From Aporrectodea caliginosa (Eukaryota > Annelida > Clitellata > Crassiclitellata > Lumbricidae): a stretch of DNA of 64,000 bases. A program made the position numbers and the translations under genes. A model generated the notes under the pieces. It worked only from the letters and a program-made list of their open reading frames with translations. It ran no database searches and was not told the origin of the DNA. Location: NCBI GenBank assembly GCA_020284085.1, contig JACEVL010000130.1, positions 1,896,908 to 1,960,907 of the forward strand. The letters are read 5' to 3'. Every line of letters begins with the position of its first letter. Position 1 is the first letter of the stretch. Shown here piece after piece: positions 11,025 through 22,832 of the stretch.

Positions 11025-12110
11025 CTCAACAAGAATAATAAGAACAACCTTCTCGTTTCAAAGTTATTCAAGCAATGATATATGGTTACAGATTAAACAT
11101 GGATTACAAGATGATATGCAAACAACAACTCAATCACTCAACTCATTCATACGTGTAAAATTCAGTTATGATCACGATTAATCTTGATCAGAATTAACCT
11201 ATCATAAACTATTTTACGTTCCCCAAAATAATAGTAATAATAATATTAATAATAATAAGGGAAATAATAACAATAATAATTTTTAGTGTAAAAATAATGT
11301 ACTCAGCTCTCACAGTGTCTCCAGACGCAAAGATTCCTGCTCCACTTTCGCTTTCGTCGTCCTTGGGAGTTTCCTTTCAAAACAACCACGTCAAACGAAC
11401 TTTGGAACCACAATCTCTTCGTCTCTTTAACTGCGAACTCTGATTCGAAGCTCCGTCAAAGACAAGACGTTTCTTCTCTCATCCTTAACTTCTCTCCAAC
11501 AAAGACGGACTTTCCCTTTTCCTCTTCGTTGAACACTTCACTTCTGTCGTCTCGTAAATCTTCACTCATTCACGAAACTCTCACTTATCTTCAGTTCCTC
11601 TTCTCAATTCACTTTACACTTGTTCCTTAGTCTAGCGGGATCGAAGGTAGACGTCTCCTGGCTTCGTCCATAAACTCAAGGCATCGGAGTTAGACGTCTC
11701 CAGTCTCCGATAAATTCACTAGGCCTTTTCCTCTTTACTTCACCTAGTATAACACAACACAATCCACTAGGCCTTTTTTCCTCTTTACTTCACCTAGTAT
11801 AAAACACAACTGTTCTCGCAGGTAACACAGGAGGCATTACTCTTCTCCTAAACTCTTCTCCACACGAGTCGTCCCATCAGACAGTCCCAGAGACTGCAGG
11901 TTCTGTACAGTTTCAACAGATCTCTGCATCCCTGATGCGGCACCAGTTCGCCCGCCTGAAATGCCTGACTACTCTGACTTCCCGAGACCGACTGACTAGC
12001 TACTGTATTTCCAATCCTTATATTAAAATGCAAACTCACGTCTCTATAGAAGTTTAACTGTAATAGGCTGCATCCCTAATTATGCAACAACCAATCACAG
12101 TTTCCTGTTA
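11025..12110 (-). promoter_or_regulatory. Putative promoter and 5' leader of the 387-aa ORF
   Basis: Reading on the minus strand there is an inverted CCAAT box (plus strand CCAATCAC at 12091), then a TATA-like TTTTAATATAAG (plus strand 12017-12028), then about 1 kb of leader to the ATG. The leader contains a 46-bp tandem duplication (11718-11809) and two copies of TAGACGTCTCC (near 11647 and 11690). The layout would also suit an LTR plus leader of a retrotransposon, but I could not find a second LTR or a primer-binding site. Confidence 0.3.
11718..11809. repeat. 46-bp tandem duplication
   Basis: Two copies of CACTAGGCCTTTT..CTCTTTA continuing through CTTCACCTAGTATAA. Each unit begins with ACTAGG and contains CCTAGT, so each can form a small hairpin. 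Confidence 0.85.
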
Positions 12111-13062
12111 TCCTCAAGTCTTGCCTTATTCATTAACATAAGTTACACCCATGTCGGTGACTTGAATCTACTCCATGTTAATAAAATTATAATAACTTAT
12201 AATCCCCATAAATATAACTGTCAGTCACTGTCACACACAACGTTATCCTTACGAGCTGAACTTTTATGCGTACGCGCTGATTTAATGCTTACGTGCTGAA
12301 TAGTCTGCACGCTGCTTAAAACCTAAAATTAGCAAATGGTTATCGACTGGAAAGTACTGAGATGGCTCGCTGACGGTCGTGAAGCATGGTTAGCCAGCTA
12401 GCCATAAGCTTCACACTTCCACCTGCCCAGAATGCTTTCTACGCCATCGTAGAAAGAAACCACCGGTCTTCTCTCGATGCGATTTTCCATCCTTCGAATC
12501 TGGGTCAACCTTAACCATTCTGTTTCGGAAAGCAAGGTTAAACTCATCTTATCATTAATGGACAACTTACTCAAGGACTTATCTCTTACACACGATAACG
12601 GTACGTGAAAATAAGCAGGCACTATAATGATAAACTCACATTGCCATTAACATTAGTCTTAACGCTTAATAAACCAATCCTTACGACAAACAATAGTAAG
12701 TCTTCATTCAGCACAAATACTTCCACCGAAATCAAACTATGTCAAACAGTTGTACCATCATCATCTCAAACATACACATCAAATCATTCACCCGACATCT
12801 CTTAGTAACAAATGAATCCGAACGGTAAAAGTCACGAACAATAAGTAAAGTTATGCAGAAGAATATAACAGAAATAACGAATGTCCAATTAAAAATCGTT
12901 AAGCGATGAAACAAAACTTAAACAACACTTGATTATCTGTAAACAAAAAATAGGCTGCATTATACGATAGGCTAAACAATGTAATATTACTATGCGAAAT
13001 ACGCGGAATAACGTTCGGTAACATTATTGATAGATCAATGTCAACAGTTTAGGATATACGAG
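12111..13062. other. Unclassified AT-rich sequence
   Basis: No gene or element recognised. Short ORFs on both strands lack motifs. Confidence 0.4.
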
Positions 13063-14920
13063 ACTTCAGTTGTTGCCTTGGTTTCCTGCTCTAGAGAGAT
13101 TCTTTCTGAAATTGGGTATCAGGGTGACGGAACAGTGAACTCAAGCCATTCACATTATTCACGATCCGTTCCTTTTACGTCAGTCTTATCATTTTTGAAG
13201 AAGACATATACTTGCCTGTGTCAGCTCGCTCTCCTCAGTCTGTTGTCATTTTGATAAAACTTTACTTGTTTAAATTGTTTATCCACCATAGACTGTCTCT
13301 CTCAGCAAAGCGACTGCCATTTCGACCTGATTACGACTTGGTTTTGTGAGCCATTACTTGTTGCCTTGTACACTAGACATAAATAAGTGCTGAAGAGGTC
13401 AGTAACTACAATTAGTTAATGTGCTACAGTTAACTGAGATACGTTCTATTCCAACGTCAGTACGGTTCTTTTTAGCCGTGCTGGGATCGGGACACTTCTC
13501 AGTAGTAGCCTTCAAGGGGTGCTATAAAATTGTATGCAATGAATTAATGAATAAATAACTATTAACAATAATAATAGTTATAATAACTGAATGACTATGG
13601 CTGGTTTCATGGTGTATGCAGTTTTGTTATTGAATAGTAGTGAATGTCTGCATACATGTGCTAGTTTTAACATACAATTTAAACTATTGATATCTTGTTC
13701 TGTTTAACTGAAACTATGAAAATAATAGCAAATGAGTAACCTTACATGGAGTTCTTGTATGTGTTACTTGTATTGTATGTGATATTCAAGTGGGTGCAAA
13801 ATAATCAATACAACTTTATTGGATATTACCCTACTTTCAAAGTTCACACGTGTACTCATGACGATAAACAGAACATTTCTGGCTCGGGGCAATTAATTGA
13901 AGGACTTGCCTAAGGTCCTTAAACAGTGATCGCCTGAATGGAGGCTTGAATAGTCAATGTCTAGCAAAGTAAGCTGTCAACCTTGAGGTTGGGTATTTAA
14001 ATAGCTCATGTCATTTCGTTCTCAACGTACGACTGATCTGCATATCCACCGTTGTAGGCTGCCTCTCTGTCTAATGGACTGCCTTCTGGATATTAACCTG
14101 ATTATGCGTTGTTTTTTGTATGTGCCATAGGTTGATGCCTTGAGCATTAGATAACAGTGGGGTAGAAGTTACTAAGTAATTAATTAAATCCAATCCCGGA
14201 TACATAGATACGAAAACGTGTTCCATAAGCACCCCTTGCACACTAAGGACAATGACTGCAGACTTCTGTTTGCAAGATGAGGTGGACTCTCTCTCTTGCG
14301 CCATGAGGTTAAAACATAAATTCCGTTGCTGCATTGCCTGGTTGCCTTGAGGTCTCATCTTCTTTGTGATATTCTTATTTAAATACGGTACTGCATTGTA
14401 TGTTCTGTGCGCTCAAATCAGTGTACTTAGTGAATGTTTTCAATTATATGCCTTCATATAAGAATAACAGAGAATTAATTATATTATAATGTGTACATAA
14501 TCTACATATGTAGCTGAAATGCTCAATATAGCAATATTTAAATCACTTACAAAAGTCAGCTGTAAGTACAAGATGTAAATGTTTTACCAGTATAGGCCTA
14601 GGTGTAGGAGCAATTTTTCATTAGGATGTTAAATGTGCCTATTATGTGAATCCAAAGATTCTGTTTAACCTACCTGCTTTTGTCGTTACTGCTGCAGATG
14701 CTGTTTGCATGAATGGCCCTACTTCATCAGCAAAGAAATGAGAATGAAGTGGAAGAGAATTTTAAGTGTGGCTTTGACAGGCAAGAATCACACTCTGTGG
14801 AAGCGTTATACTATAGTATAATAGTGGCCAATATATTCATGTGCTATTTAATTTTACAATATTTCCATTGTGCATGGACAATCGTATATAGGCTCTATAA
14901 GTATGCAATATATTACTTAG
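13063..14920 (+). repeat. Large palindrome, left arm (1.86 kb)
   Basis: This stretch is the near-exact reverse complement of 15323-17175. Differences are scattered: substitutions near 14406 and 14654, a 4-bp indel near 14460, and a cluster at 14285-14310. The arms are therefore homologous but not identical, probably a few per cent divergent. The arm contains a LINE 3' end (13440-13560) and a SINE-core-like phrase near 13890. The 75-codon ORF beginning MALLHQQRNENEVEENFKCG occurs in both arms and has no recognisable domain. Confidence 0.95.
13440..13560 (+). mobile_element. LINE 3' end inside the left arm
   Basis: It has AGCCGTGCTGGGATCGGGAC, then GTAGCCTTCAAGGGGTGCTA, then an AATGAATTAATGAATA tail, matching the family at 24097-24445. 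Its mirror copy is at 16680-16800, so the insertion predates the inverted duplication. Confidence 0.75.
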
Positions 14921-15322
14921 GAAATAAATTATTGCTTTGAATTAAAATTCAAGCTAATTCACTTAATGAAGAAATTACTGTTTACATATTTCTCAGAAAA
15001 TAATTATATTCAAGTTAACATCATTGACGGTATCGCAAAGAACGAGGAACAATAGGTGTTGAAACAGTTAATCCAGCTTTAACACTTTAACGACGAGTGT
15101 AGGACTACTAAAAGCGACACAAGACACAAACAAAAGCAGCTCGTTGTTAAAGTGTCAAATGTCACAATATGGAACATATGGCTCAAGTTTGTAACATCAC
15201 CACCAGCACAGACATCCATTTAGAAATTTCTGCTTCTTCTGTGCCCTCTAAACAACCAATCTGCACTAAGTACACTGTAAGACTTCTTAAATATCTAATA
15301 ATACAAGAATACAACTAGTATA
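14921..15322. repeat. Palindrome spacer with a central hairpin
   Basis: The 402-bp spacer is not inverted overall. At 15082-15097 and 15140-15155 it has a 16-bp stem with one mismatch (ACACTTTAACGACGAG against CTCGTTGTTAAAGTGT) and a 42-nt loop. The centre of this hairpin (about 15118) almost coincides with the axis of the whole palindrome (about 15121). Confidence 0.85.
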
Positions 15323-17175
15323 CTAAGTAATATATTGCATACTTATAGAGCCTATATACGATTGTCCATGCACAATGGAAATATTGTAAAATTAAATAGC
15401 ACATGAATATATTGGCCACTATTATACTATAGTATAACGCTTCCACAGAGTGTGATTCTTGCCTGTCAAAGCCACACTTAAAATTCTCTTCCACTTCATT
15501 CTCATTTCTTTGCTGATGAAGTAGGGCCATTCATGCAAACAGCATCTGCAGCAGTAACGACAAAAGCAGGTAGGTTAAACAGAATCTTTTGATTCACATA
15601 ATAGGCACATTTAACATCCTAATGAAAAATTGCTCCTACACCTAGGCCTATACTGGTAAAACATTTACATCTTGTACTTACAGCTGACTTTTGTAAGTGA
15701 TTTAAATATTGCTATATTGAGCATTTCAGCTACATATGTAGATTATGTACACATTATAATATAATTAATTCTCTGTTATTCTTATAATTATGAAGGCATA
15801 TAATTGAAAACATTCACTAAGTACACTGATTTGAGCGCACAGAACATACAATACAGTACCGTATTTAAATAAGAATATCACAAAGAAGATGAGACCTCAA
15901 GGCAACCAGGCAATGCAGCAACGGAATTTATGTTTTAACCTCTCCACTCTCCACCTCATCTTGCAAACAGAAGTCTGCAGTCATTGTCCTTAGTGTGCAA
16001 GGGGTGCTTATGGAACACGTTTTCGTATCTATGTATCCGGGATTGGATTTAATTAATTACTTAGTAACTTCTACCCCACTGTTATCTAATGCTCAAGGCA
16101 TCAACCTATGGCACATACAAAAAACAACGCATAATCAGGTTAATATCCAGAAGGCAGTCCATTAGACAGAGAGGCAGCCTACAACGGTGGATATGCAGAT
16201 CAGTCGTACGTTGAGAACGAAATGACATGAGCTATTTAAATACCCAACCTCAAGGTTGACAGCTTACTTTGCTAGACATTGACTATTCAAGCCTCCATTC
16301 AGGCGATCACTGTTTAAGGACCTTAGGCAAGTCCTTCAATTAATTGCCCCGAGCCAGAAATGTTCTGTTTATCGTCATGAGTACACGTGTGAACTTTGAA
16401 AGTAGGGTAATATCCAATAAAGTTGTATTGATTATTTTGCACCCACTTGAATATCACATACAATACAAGTAACACATACAAGAACTCCATGTAAGGTTAC
16501 TCATTTGCTATTATTTTCATAGTTTCAGTTAAACAGAACAAGATATCAATAGTTTAAATTGTATGTTAAAACTAGCACATGTATGCAGACATTCACTACT
16601 ATTCAATAACAAAACTGCATACACCATGAAACCAGCCATAGTCATTCAGTTATTATAACTATTATTATTGTTAATAGTTATTTATTCATTCATTCATTGC
16701 ATACATTTTATAGCACCCCTTGAAGGCTACTACTGAGAAGTGTCCCGATCCCAGCACGGCTAAAAAGAACCGTACTGACGTTGGAATAGAACGTATCTCA
16801 GTTAACTGTAGCACATTAACTAATTGTAGTTACTGACCTCTTCAGCACTTATTTATGTCTAGTGTACAAGGCAACAAGTAATGGCTCACAAAAACCAAGT
16901 CGTAATCAGGTCGAAATGGCAGTCGCTTTGCTGAGAGAGACAGTCTATGGTGGATAAACAATTTAAACAAGTAAAGTTTTATCAAAATGACAACAGACTG
17001 AGGAGAGCGAGCTGACACAGGCAAGTATATATGTCTTCTTCAAAAATGATAAGACTGACGTAAAAGGAACGGATCGTGAATAATGTGAATGGCTTGAGTT
17101 CACTGTTCCGTCACCCTGATACCCAATTTCAGAAAGAATCTCTCTAGAGCAGGAAACCAAGGCAACAACTGAAGT
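15323..17175 (-). repeat. Large palindrome, right arm (1.85 kb)
   Basis: Inverted partner of 13063-14920. The outer boundary is at ACTTCAGTTGTTGCC on the left arm and its complement on the right. No target duplication is evident outside the arms. Confidence 0.95.
16680..16800 (-). mobile_element. LINE 3' end inside the right arm
   Basis: Mirror copy of 13440-13560, with an ATTCATTCATTCATTG tail and TAGCACCCCTTGAAGGCTAC. Confidence 0.75.
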
Positions 17176-17529
17176 ACACCGACCGTAGCATGCTTGACTA
17201 GAAATATATTTACATTCGAATGCTTACTCCAGACAACAGCAGAAAGTTTCAAATCAGTAAAATCTCTGCTTCTTGCACCTTCCATTCCAGTAAAACTGCA
17301 GGACCAGACAGATGGTAATCAGTCGTTTCATGATACCCAATACTGTCTTGCTTGAATGCCTTCAACCTCGACTCGACAGAAAGCTTACCTGTAACATACA
17401 ACAGAAAAAAGTACGATATGCTTATACATGTGTATTTGTGTCCGTATGCACGCATGATGTATGAGCGATATTGCACATATAATTTCAGTAAGTATGTATG
17501 TCTGTAGATATTGATACAGACTCTTCATA
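17176..17529. other. Unclassified sequence between palindrome and satellite
   Basis: No feature recognised. Confidence 0.4.
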
Positions 17530-20300
17530 TGTGACTTTTCAAGCACCTCTCAGTAGTATTAAGGGTGGCCTTTAGGCCCTAGAAAAAGCTTTCACATACT
17601 GATACGATAAGTATTCAATTTGGACGCTGAAATAACAGCATTACTATCAATGCATTTCTACAGTGTATTTTGGCTTGAAAATAATGTTTCATTTGAAGGG
17701 TGAGCACATAGAGAAGAGCGATTGAAATAGATGGGTGATTGCGGTTTTTGTTAGCACAGAGGCTTCGTTTTATACCCTAGGAAGGGCTTTCACATAACTA
17801 AAACAATAAGTATTTTATTGAAAGGGTCAAGTGGCACTATATCTTGCAATGCATTTATACAGTGCATTTTGGCTTGAAAATAGTGTTTCGCTTGAAGGGT
17901 GAGCACTTAGAGAAGAGTGATTGAAATGGGTGGATGATTGTGGTTTTGGTTACCAAAAGGGTTTCTCTTTAGGCCCAGAGAGTGCTTTCACATACTTAGA
18001 CGATAAGTACTTAACAGGAAGGGTCCAGTACCAGCATTACTTGCAATGCATTTCTACAGTGTATTTTGGCTTAACAATAATGTTTCAGTTGCAGGGTCAG
18101 AAATTAGAGAATAGTGATTGAAAAAGATGTGTGATTATGGTTTTGGTAAGTGCTAAGGGTGCTCTTTAGCCCCTATTAAAGGCTTTCACATACTTAGACG
18201 ATAAGTACTTAATTTGAAGGGTCCAGTAACAGCACTATTTGCAATGGATTTCTACAGTGTATTTTGCCTTGGTAATAATGTTTCAGTTGAAGGTGAGCAA
18301 TCAGAGAAGAGTTATTGAAAAAGCCGGGTGATTGTGGTTTTGGTAAGTACCAAGGGTGCTCTTCAGGTGCAATAAATGGCTTTGACATACCCAGACGATG
18401 AGTACTTAATTTGAAGGGTCCAGTAACAGCACTATTTGCAATGGATTTCTACAGTGTATTTTGCCTTGGTAATAATGTTTCAGTTGCAAGGTGAGCAATC
18501 AGAGAAGAGTTATTGAAAAAGCCGGGTGATTGTGGTTTTGGTAAGTACCAAGGGTGCTCTTCAGGTGCAATAAATGGCTTTGACATACCCAGACGATGAG
18601 TACTTAATTTGAAGGGTCCAGTAACAGCACTATTTGCAATGGATTTCTACAGTGTATTTTGCCTTGGTAATAATGTTTCAGTTGCAAGGTGAGCAATCAG
18701 AGAAGAGTTATTGAAAAAGCCGGGTGATTGTGGTTTTGGTAAGTACCAAGGGTGCTCTTCAGGTGCAATAAATGGCTTTGACATACCCAGACGATGAGTA
18801 CTTAATTTGAAGGGTCCAGTAACAGCACTATTTGCAATGGATTTCTACAGTGTATTTTGGCTTGACAATAATGTTTCAGTTGAAGGGTCAGCACTTATAG
18901 AAGAGTGATTGAAAAAGCTGGGTGATTGTGGTTTTGGTAAGTACCAAGGGTGCTCTTCAGGCCCTATAAAAGGCTTTCACACACCCAGACGATGAGTACT
19001 TAATTTGAAGGGTCCAGTAACAGCACTATTTGCAATGGATTTCTACAGTGTATTTTGGCTTGGCAATAATGTTTCAGTTGCAAGGTGAGCAATTAGAGAA
19101 GAGTGATTGAAAGAGGTGGGTGATTGTGGTTTTGATCAAAACTAGAGGTGCTCTTTAGGTGTTAGATACGGCTTTCACATACTTAGGGTCTAAGTATTTT
19201 ATTTCAAGGGTCAAGTAACAGTATATATTGCAATGCATTTGCACAATGGTTCTTCCATTGGAAATAGTGGTATTCTTGAAGGGCTACCACTTTGACAGTG
19301 GTGATTGAAATGGATGGGTGATTGGCGCTTTGGATAGCACTAAGGGTGCTCTTTAGTGCCTAGATACGGCTTTCACATACTTAGGGTCTAAGTATTTTAT
19401 TTCAAGGGTGAAGTAACAGTATATATTGCAATGCATTTGCACAATGGTTCTTCCATTGGAAATAGTGGTATTCTTGAAGGGCTACCACTTAGACAGTGGT
19501 GATTGAAATGGATGGGTGATTGGCGCTTTGGATAGCACTAAGGGTGCTCTTTAGTGCCTAGATACGGCTTTCACATACTTAGGGTCTAAGTATTTTATTT
19601 CAAGGGTGAAGTAACAGTATATATTGCAATGCATTTGCACAATGGTTCTTCCATTGGAAATAGTGGTATTCTTGAAGGGCTACCACTTAGACAGTGGTGA
19701 TTGAAATGGATGGGTGATTGGCGCTTTGGATAGCACTAAGGGTGCTCTTTAGTGCCTAGATACGGCTTTCACATACTTAGGGTCTAAGTATTTTATTTCA
19801 AGGGTCAAGTAACAGTATATCTTGCAATGCATTTGTAGAATGGATTTTGCGTTGACAGTAATGGTAAGTACCAAAGGCTACCACTTCGAGAATGGTGATT
19901 TAAACAGATGATTGTTTGGAGTTTTGATTAGCATTGGGGTTCTCCTTTGGCCCTAGAATGGGTGTTTGCATACTTAGACGATAAGTATTTATTTCAATAG
20001 TCAAATAATAGCATTTCTTGCAATGTATTTGTTCCAATGGATTTTGGCTTGACACTAATGGGTAAGTTTGAAGGATTACCACTGTGAGGATAATGATTGA
20101 AGGTGATGGATGATTGCCGTTTTGGTTAGTCTCAAAGTTGCTCTTTACACCCTGGAAAGTGCTTTCGCATACTTATACGATAAGTATTTTATTTCAAGGG
20201 TCAAATAAGGACATTTCTTGCTATGCAAATTGTCCAATGCATTTAGGCTTCACAATAATGGTTAGTGTGAAGCGTGAAGACTGGGAAAAGAGTTTTTGCA
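17530..20300. repeat. 198-bp satellite array, about 14 units
   Basis: Unit landmarks recur in fixed order: GGGTGCTCTT.AGG, GGCTTTCACATACTTAGACG, TAAGTA.TT.ATTTGAAGGG, TGCAATGCATTTCTACAGTG and ATTGAAA..G.TGGGTGATTG. The period measured between identical phrases is 198 bp (18321, 18519, 18717, 18915; also 19333, 19531, 19729). Outer units are divergent. Two internal blocks are homogenised separately: one around 18320-18915 and one around 19180-19800 in which GGCGCTTTGGATAGCACTAA replaces the other variant. No coding capacity. Confidence 0.95.
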
Positions 20301-20394
20301 GGAAATGAGTGATTAGGAAGTATAATATGTAATGATTAGAATTATGGTAGGAGTACCCTGGTAAAAATTCCACGTGCAGGACTTTTACATAATG

Positions 20395-20470
20395 CAGAAG
20401 AAAAGTAAGTAAGTAAGTGTATTCGTTATTACACCACTTGCAAACGCACAAGTATGTCAGTTTCAATGCA
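20395..20470 (-). repeat. Retroposon 3' tail, (ACTT)n
   Basis: On the minus strand it reads GCAAGTGGTGTAATAACGAA then TACACTTACTTACTTACTT, matching the tail family at 2632-2675 and 51205-51330. Confidence 0.55.
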
Positions 20471-21044
20471 GACTGATAGCATAAAACACCTGCAAATCAA
20501 TCGTGTGGGAAGTGTTAGTGCCTCATAGACGGTAATTAGTGAAGCGTATGAGTGCGCGACCTGTTCGTATCTCATAGGCTTAACACGTCAACTTAACGCA
20601 ATATTCAGGATTATGTTAATTGAGGTGTAGCTATTAATAGCTGCGGTCAGGTTGAGGTGTAGCTATTAATAGCCGCGGTCAATATAGATTCCTTGAGCCG
20701 CGGGTAATGTAGGCCTACCATAGCCGCTTGATTTCCGGTTGTCGTCGAATGGTCGCTTAACGGGTCAATTCGTTTTTATTTTCTCTTCTAACTTAAGTTT
20801 TATTTGGTTGTTTTTGTTTCTTTTAGCACAAATATATTCCGGAATATGACAAATATAAGCGTAAACGCTTAAATTAATCTGGGAATACGTTATAAGTCAA
20901 AAAATAATTTACGACGCTAAACTACACGTTTACCCACTATTGGTAGTGTTAGAGTTTAATAGCGAAATCTTCTGGCTGTTTAGTTCGATCATATCTTATA
21001 AAGTTCCCTGTCGATTGAAATCATCCTAGCAATCTGAGCAGTGA
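20471..21044. other. Unclassified sequence with a 31-bp tandem duplication
   Basis: TTGAGGTGTAGCTATTAATA is followed by GC.GCGGTCA and occurs twice (about 20619-20649 and 20652-20681). Each copy includes the palindrome AGCTATTAATAGC(T). At 20899-20936 lies the second copy of the segment found at 2936-2973. Confidence 0.6.
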
Positions 21045-21215
21045 CTGGATAGCGGTACTGTGTCGTAACAAAAGGATGATTGGTGTCGCACTCCTTTTTC
21101 AGGTTGGGGAATGTAATTATATATCTAGCAATGGCTATTTACTGTTTAACAGCACTGTGTGAAAACAAAGATGACTAGCGTCACCCCCTTCATTTTTAGA
21201 CTTGGATTGGCCAAG
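21045..21215 (+). repeat. Two D-module copies
   Basis: Copies at 21045-21110 (TGTGTCGTAACAAAAGGATG, GTGTCGCACTCCTTTTTCAGG) and 21138-21215 (TGTTTAACAGCACTGTGTG, TAGCGTCACCCCCTTCATTT), both diverged. Confidence 0.5.
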
Positions 21216-22070
21216 GTAGGAATGTGGTGCAATGCAATAAAAACGATAGTATAATAGCGTAGGATGAGATACGCAATGTAAAGAAAACGATAAACTTATA
21301 GCATTATAAAGACATCATTAAGTGGTGTCTAAGCAGAACCTTGAAATATCACCATATATATTAATTGTTTAACGGCAATAAGTAACACATCTGACACTGT
21401 CTGTGATACACATGTTGCAATAAAATGGTTCGATGCAAATTAAAAAATATTGAGCAACAGTTATTCCACACATTAAAATATTAAAAGCGAAAAACTTTCT
21501 TAATAAACATTCCCAATGAATAAGAGATTCTTAATCGTATTATTTTATTAACAACATCACATTCTTACTCTATTTTTGAAATGTACAAGCGATTCTTTAT
21601 TATTCCTCAGTATAATGACATCTTATGGCAACATATGCCGCTATTATCATATCATGCATCATAGAATAATAATTCCACAAACATTATTTCGCAGTTAATG
21701 CACGCGATAATAGGCCTACGTTGGACGACTAACGCGAATAAATATTTAATCGCGTAGTTTTTAGGTATAAATTGAACGAATTTGCCATAAATTTATTTGT
21801 TAAGTTGATGCCGAAGCCAAAAGTCTTAGGCCGAGATTGAGCCTAATTATCTCGGTAGTGTTGGGCGAAATTATCGGAAACAAGAACAATAATAATAATA
21901 TTTTCATGTAAGCTTATTGAAACAATCCGCTTGACAAACCGCAACCGGTTACAGTGTACAGTTATGCAATTGAAACAATTCACAAGAACACAAATGACAG
22001 AAGACATAACTCTTAACTACTAACAGAACAGACAGCCTGCAATACACGGCGCTAATGGCTGCCTACAAAG
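21216..22070. other. Unclassified AT-rich sequence
   Basis: Nothing recognised. Confidence 0.4.
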
Positions 22071-22074
22071 CATG

Positions 22075-22165
22075 TCTGCCCTACAGAACTCGAACTCGGT
22101 ACCTCTCGCTCTCCATGCCAGTGTGTTATCCAATGCGCTATCCCCCCCATATTGGGAAGGGGGCC
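22075..22165 (-). repeat. tRNA-derived SINE head
   Basis: On the minus strand it reads GATAGCGCATTGGATAACAC, then GGCATGGAGAGCGAGAGG, then GAGTTCGAGTTC as a B-box-like sequence. The A-box region resembles TAGCTACATTGGATAGAGCG of the SINE at 45195-46680. The acceptor stem is not convincing, so a functional tRNA gene is unlikely. Confidence 0.45.
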
Positions 22166-22436
22166 CGATAGTCCGATTCAACAATTTCCACTTAATGGCG
22201 GTGTGGACTAGGCTGGTCTGTTTTAGTATTCATAATTTCTGTGAAAGTTTTTTTGTTCGTGGGGTTTGATTTTCATTTGCATTGTATTTTCAATAGCGGG
22301 TTATTGTTATCTTAAAAAATTAAAATGTTGGAGAAGAGCATCAAGGTAGAAGTCGTGCGATCTTTAATGAACGGTCAGTTTATCTTTGAAGCAGCAGATA
22401 CGGTAGCGTTTTAAAGCACTGTGAGAAGGAATTTAA
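22166..22436. other. Unclassified sequence
   Basis: Nothing recognised. Confidence 0.4.
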
Positions 22437-22465
22437 ATTGTATTGTATTGTATTGTATTGTATTT
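22437..22465. repeat. (TTGTA)n microsatellite
   Basis: About five copies of ATTGT. Confidence 0.9.
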
Positions 22466-22544
22466 GAACACTTGTCATCGTTGCACATCAAGACTCTTGT
22501 ATCATCTGCGCACGAAGCATGCTTCTCTGTCATCCGTTCTTCGG

Positions 22545-22594
22545 TTTCTTCTTCCTCCTCCTCCTCCTCATCCTCCTCCTCCTCCTCCTCCTCC

Positions 22595-22680
<86 letters not shown>

Positions 22681-22681
22681 T
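22545..22681. repeat. (TCC)n(TCA)n microsatellite, probable retroposon tail
   Basis: A CTCCTCCTC run is followed by about 32 copies of TCA. Poly-Asp, poly-Ser, poly-His, poly-Ile and poly-Met ORFs in five frames are translations of this repeat. On the minus strand the preceding GGTCGAAGGCCCA may be the 3' end of a retroposon with a (GAT)n tail. Confidence 0.95.
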
Positions 22682-22832
22682 GGGCCTTCGACCTCACATC
22701 CATTTGTTGTTGAAAAACCTCCGGCAAACCACGTTAACGGCCAGAGGCAAACCAATGAGAAATACGACAGTGGATAGCAAGGGATAGCAGACCTTTGAAT
22801 GTAGTAAACGACGAGGGTTTGTAGTGTCTTAC

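Noticed and set aside
14713..15530. Duplicated 71-75-codon ORF beginning MALLHQQRNE
   Set aside because: Its duplication is explained by the palindrome; no domain, start-site or codon evidence for a gene.
17530..20300. Possible CRISPR array (regular repeats)
   Set aside because: The whole 198-bp unit is repeated with no unique spacers; eukaryotic satellite.
22411..22787. ORFs of 64-118 codons with poly-Asp, poly-Ser, poly-His, poly-Ile or poly-Met
   Set aside because: Five overlapping frames on both strands open across a (TCA)n microsatellite; repeat artefact.
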